Assembly: GCA_002633005.1 (NCBI GenBank)
Contig: NMRA01000047.1
Coordinates: 310,913 to 374,912, forward strand
Direction: 5' to 3'
Length of the DNA: 64,000 bases
Source of the DNA: Phoronis australis
Lineage: Eukaryota > Phoronida > Phoronidae
Shown here: positions 59,201 through 64,000 of the stretch, piece by piece
Position numbering within the stretch: the stretch's first letter is position 1
Layout: each line of letters opens with the position of its first letter
Made by a program: the position numbers and the translations under genes
The notes under the pieces: generated by a model
Database searches by the model: none
Seen by the model: the letters and a program-made list of their open reading frames with translations, nothing else
What the model was told of the DNA's origin: nothing

Positions 59201-62200
59201 TGGTGAGTTTATTAAAAATTTGTGTATGCCACTCGGAAGTGAGTCCCGTTTTATCACAGAACTTTGGTCAAATGTGAAAATGGGGGTCGGGGTGTGAAAT
59301 CGAGTCATAAAAGTAAAGCATGATGACCATATTTTTATTAACTTCCAGGTGAGTCAAGTCAATAAGTCACTGAGCAGAGACAGTTTTGAGGAATATCGTT
59401 ATTTTTCATACAGGCAACGGTATCTTCAAACTGTTGATGGCAGATGTGATGATGGGACACAATGTCCAGCTTGTCCACAGGTATATTTCAATGTTTTTGT
59501 GTACAGGCAAGAAACAATAGTCCTTTTGCGAAGTTTATAACAGTAACGCGAGATTGTGTGAGACTTAACAGTGACGTCAACAAGAGTGCAGCAAAAGCTT
59601 GTCGTTGGCCATTTGCCTGATACGGGAGCAGAGTGTATTCCGTTTTTTACTTCGAGTTCTTAACCTTTTAGTATGACTAATGCCAAACAAACATATCTGT
59701 GATGGCAAATGAAATTCAGATTCGCACTACAATACATTCCATCGCGTTCTGTACTAATTTCGTCCCGTGTATTTAAAACGGGCAGTAGGTGAAATGCGCT
59801 CACTGAATAAGTTTTCACCTCATCAAAAATACTATTTTACACCTGAAATTATCACCTAAAAAGGCACTTACTTTCTTCAGTGATCCTTTCTGCTTCTAAA
59901 CATATCTTCAATGAAGCATAGCTACGGGAATTCAGGTGACTTTGGTGAAGAATTCCAACTCCACGTTTTGGTTACTCTTAACTTTGACTGCGCGCGTGAT
60001 AACCACAAAGTATTTCAACCGAGTCGGGCGAGTATAAGGCAAAGGCTAGCGTGAGATTGAGCAAAGCACGTGACCTGGCGTGTGACAATTGCGCAATAGC
60101 ATGGGAAAATATCCAGTGAAATTTGTAAGATTTTTGTCCCTTGGACTTTTTGTTCGTCAACAGAAGTGATTTAATGTAACTTCCTCGTAGTGGCGCCCGG
60201 TGAGAGAAACACGAGGGAACCACGAGGTTTTCATGGAAATGTTTGAGTTGTTTGAAGACTAAATTGTATCCAGTGTAAGAGTATGTGCTAATTATAACTC
60301 CATGTGCACATATGCATGTTTCATTTGATGTTTTGCTGTATTTTGAAATGAGTTACTTTTTATGGGGATATGCTATCGCCCCTGTATGCCTGCGGCATTC
60401 AGGCATAGATTGGGTCGAGTTCCAAGTTCAGTCCATTCACAGCTTCGCACAACATAACAAGTTCATATTTTCTTCGTCCATTTACAGTTATTCCACGATC
60501 CTTCTACTATCCCTTAGATCGTGTTAATGTTTTAAGTGTGGAATTAACCATAAGAACTCCAGTAAGATTTGCGTGTATAGTAAAGACTCACAGCAAAACA
60601 AGAACAATATGGCGGGTTTTGCCCTCCTTCTGGTGACGTCACATTGACTAATTGGAAACTCGCAAGTGAGCTATTCCTTATGATCAGCTCATGACAGGTG
60701 GTTATCAATGTCATAATTCAGCAAAGTAAGGTTAAAATGTGAAATTGGACAAATCTCAAAATGTATTTTTGCTGTTGTCTAGGATTTGTGTATGGTTGAA
60801 CTTGTGTGTTGCTTATGTTCAGTTTATTTATTTTGATTTTTTATTATTCTTTTTTTCACCATTTATTCTTCAAACACATTACAAATTAATATGAAAAAAT
60901 CTTTTAAAGTTGCGTAAAAAATAATAGTTTACAAAACTAACAGTGTTTTTGAGATGTCATCATGACTTTTTATGCTTTAGAAACACAAGTTTTATTGATA
61001 CACAGCTAATTACAAAGACTTGTTGATAAGGTACTGTAGGCCAGCATTTTTTTAATTGCATCTGTGGTTTTTCATCAAAAAGTGGGGACGCCACCAATCC
61101 GCCTGCCCTAGTCACTAACAACTTTGCTCCCTCCCTAGTGTTTGCCAACAATTCCACATTATTGTTTTCCATTTCTGAATTTCAGGATTGTGATAATGCA
61201 GTCTCCATGTATTCAATTGATGGTAACTTTGGCCTAGTTCGTAAAACATCAGCTGGTGAAAGTGATGTACCTCCCAAGCATGTCAAGAAATTTTTCATTG
61301 ACCAAGTGTGTGTGGATACCTATATAAAAGATTACTCTGAAGAATGCAGTCCTACTGTGAGTAATGTTTTGGTCAGTTTCAATATATTGTACCTATATGA
61401 TGAATTTTCAAGGTGCAACACACCATTACCTTTTGCCAGAGAACAACTTCTGATTCAGGCCATTTACCGTTGAAAAAGGTTTCTCGCCACTCAAATTGGA
61501 TTTATTATTTCCAATTCTTAGCATGTAAATTGAGATTTAATTCATTTCCGATGGTTGTTAAATATGCCAAAACATTTCTTTGCATCTTCTTTCAAATGAT
61601 TGTTGATTTTTGATTGACTATGAACATATACACAATACGTACCAAGAGTGGCGTTGATGAAGGAATATCCCACAAGACATTATTCCACCTATCGACCGAG
61701 ACCGAAGTTTCTTTCATTTTTTCGCCAGATTTTTCCGAAAATTTGATGATCGAACCATCTATTGATGTCGAGTCGACATTGACCTACCTTTTGAACTTGC
61801 CGTGTCAGAGGTCATTGTTGAAGTAGTGTGGGAGGTGAATACGGAAATCATTGTAACATGGCCATATTTCCCTTGACTGGTTCAACGCGTATGGGATAAA
61901 CATATATATCTCTCATCAATATGTAAATTTGGTTATTGTTTGTGACTTATGGTGTAATGTTTTTATTGCCAGGACTGTAGTGACTTTCATGCAGGAAATA
62001 TGATCCGAGCAAAAGGAAGGACAGCAAAGTTAGATGAAAAAGGTTTATTTGGAAGTGTTTGTCGTCATGAGTACCCAAAGCTGTTTCTGAATTTAAAACA
62101 TGGTGAAAGGTAAGGTTAGTTTAGTTTTAAGCAATACAGTCTGTCAGTGTATAAATTAAACCCATACTTTTTCTGAATTGCTGTGGTGTAGTACCAAGGC

Positions 62201-63749
62201 TTAATAACTTTCTACCTCCTGCAAGTACTTGTCTGAATAGAAAATACATGTTGCCATGAATTTCAAATTTTGTTGGTGTTAAATTAAACAATTTGATGAA
62301 AAATTTCAATCTCTTTCTAAATTTTTATGAAAACTTGAATGAAATTCAATAACAACGACATTCGGTAAAAATTCTATAGGCCTTCATGTACTCAAGTCAA
62401 GAAGAAAATGCACTCTGACATCAATCAGTCTGTCAATCAAACTGTGACCTCCACTAAAATGATGGGTTCACCTAGTGATGTGTTCAAACAAGCAACCCCT
62501 TATTTTTGCTTGCCCGTACATAATTTGATCCCAATTGTGGTAGGCAAGTGGGATGATTTTCTATGCTCACTTGCCTGGCCTGGCAAGTGATTCCCAGGCC
62601 ACACTTGCTTAACTTTGAAATCTACTTACCCTGGGTGATTGGGCAACCATTAATGAGCCCTGTGTGGTTAAAGTACTACATTAAGAATCCTAAGATTCAT
62701 GTTTCGACTCCCAGGGATGAAAAAATCTAGCCACTGCATCTTGAACTTCACAGTAACCACTAAATAATAACAAAAATCTGTTTACCTTGTATTTATGATT
62801 TTATTACAAATTATTGAATCTGCTTTAAAGCTTCTTTATTAATACCTTTAAACGATTTTTGAGCCTTACATCACTGGGTACTTTTGATAACATGTCTGCT
62901 GCCTTGGCACACCCGTTTCGTTCAGTGGTTAGGTTGATTACTTGGCTGATATTTGACCCACTAATGTAGGGCTCAACATGTCGTTAAAGCATTGGGCTAC
63001 TTGCTACAGCGCATCAGACTGCAACTGCAGAGGTCAAAGCTTGGATCTGCCTTTTGGCTGTTCTCAACTAAGCAATATCTTTGCTTAGTATGTCATTTGT
63101 TTGATTAAAAATTTCCCTGTATAATGTGTTTCTGTTTTATTTTTTTATTATGTTGGCTAAACTAAATGTGAATTTCTTGCAGACTTGGATATGCTGTGAA
63201 GTTGTTAGAAGAAATATTGGAACAGAAGCAGCAGCCATCAAATATCTTCTATGATATTGCTTGTGTCTTGGAGACTCACTTGAAGGTTACTTTTGCTAAA
63301 TAAGTATTTCAAGAATAATATCGTATTTCAACTTGCTATTCCTGTTATATCATTTCACAGCTCTTAGGTGTTTCTGTTCATTTATGATAAGGGTACTCCA
63401 CAAAACATTCTGGCCCAAGCTTAATAATGATCATGGTCTTGTTACAAGAAGTGATTTTACTATAATTGTATTGTGCATTTTTCAGCTAGTAAGCAGCATA
63501 TTTTGGTCTATAAATCATTCTATGCTTAATAGTTATTCAACTTTAAATTGCTTATTGGTTATTCAGTTTGTTTGCTTGCCAGTATGAGTGTACTTTTAAT
63601 AAGAACACATTACACAGGTAACTAGGTTCACCATTAGTTATATCAAATTTTGTATTTCAGAAGAGAAATAATACAGATCTACTAACTTAAGGAAAATGAA
63701 CTTAGCCATTCCAATTTTCCATTCTTATGGTCACAAGACTGGATGTCAG
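56228..63749 (+). CDS. KDZ-type transposase-like gene, multi-exon, runs off the window
   Basis: Eight exons join in phase (439 codons): 56228-56417, 56678-56928, 57872-57977, 58852-59078, 59349-59480, 61186-61356, 61973-62109, 63183-63285. A ninth, 63661-63749, is out of frame. The order of blocks is that of Kyakuja-Dileera-Zisupton transposases. First comes a basic N-terminus, then a CxC2-type cysteine cluster (CVLC, CQDC, CSDC, HH, later FCECES and LWPSTPTSP). Next are CPACP, then MYSIDGNF with the presumed first catalytic Asp, KGLFGSVCRHEY, YDIACVLETHL with a further Asp, and FHSYGHKTGCQ. The 3' part of the nuclease domain lies beyond the window. Exon 2 of the model ends at a weak GTTTGT donor and exon 8 at GTTACT. 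The start codon and first exon were not found. Ninth-exon reading hits TAA at 63688 while the KDZ motif continues in another frame, so this copy may be decayed, or the base call wrong. It may be a transposon or a host-captured gene. Confidence 0.9.
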
Positions 63750-64000
63750 GTAAATAAGCAGCTGTGAGAAAATGTTTTTGATTTCATGTATTTAAGTGTA
63801 TACCAGTGTGTTTAAAACATACGTGATACAGTGAATTAGAAAGATTGGTAATATGTTTATCATTTCACACTTACAGTGCCCTGACAATTGTGCAAAGAAA
63901 AACTTAATGCAGATAGGTGTTGTAACACCATTGAGTAGTTGTTGCTTATGAATTGAATGTTTTCCAATCCAACATGGCATGACTGCTTGTCACCCTTACA

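Noticed and set aside
62655-62720. tRNA-like segment in a KDZ-gene intron (GTGGTTAAAGTA ... GTTTCGACTCCC)
   Set aside because: The B-box word is only approximate and the stems do not close. It is possibly an old SINE head but too weak to list.
1-64000. CRISPR arrays, bacterial operons, riboswitches, rRNA genes
   Set aside because: None seen. The sequence is a eukaryotic nuclear region with spliceosomal introns.

Overview
This is a eukaryotic, almost certainly metazoan, nuclear window. It has long AT-rich introns and spacers, GT-AG introns whose phases join precisely, animal gene families, and many short non-autonomous transposons. The gene set (a full GCNA protease with an HMG-box tail, an eight-cysteine GM2-activator protein, a two-domain small heat shock protein, an intron-rich KDZ transposase) would suit an invertebrate, perhaps a non-vertebrate deuterostome. 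The species cannot be fixed from the sequence. All exon models are read by eye from splice consensus and phase.

Layout. 1-10.8 kb: repeat-rich spacer with a hAT-type MITE (378-865), short inverted-repeat elements and one doubtful minus-strand terminal exon. 10.88-22.50 kb (+): complete 14-coding-exon GCNA gene, 938 aa. 26.60-29.46 kb (-): a two-alpha-crystallin-domain small heat shock protein (247 aa), with a leader intron holding a 668-bp foldback hAT element and, upstream, a perfect heat shock element. 32.59-36.57 kb (-): four-exon GM2-activator-like secreted protein (249 aa) with polybasic ends. 36.6-49.5 kb: gene-poor spacer with MITEs and tRNA-like debris. 49.51-52.95 kb (-): two-exon orphan membrane protein (458 aa). 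54.90-55.53 kb: a tiny LTR retrotransposon (TRIM) whose LTRs carry a tRNA-like Pol III promoter. 56.23 kb to the right edge (+): a multi-exon KDZ (Kyakuja-Dileera-Zisupton) transposase-like gene with a frame break in its last visible exon.

The host genes do not form a pathway. GCNA is a genome-integrity protease, the small heat shock protein is a stress chaperone, and the GM2A-like protein is probably a lysosomal or secreted lipid binder. The strongest candidate for something little described is the TRIM at 54.9-55.5 kb. It has TG...CA LTRs, a GTTA target-site duplication, a tRNA-Lys primer site extended to about 46 nt, a polypurine tract, and A-box/B-box motifs inside each LTR.
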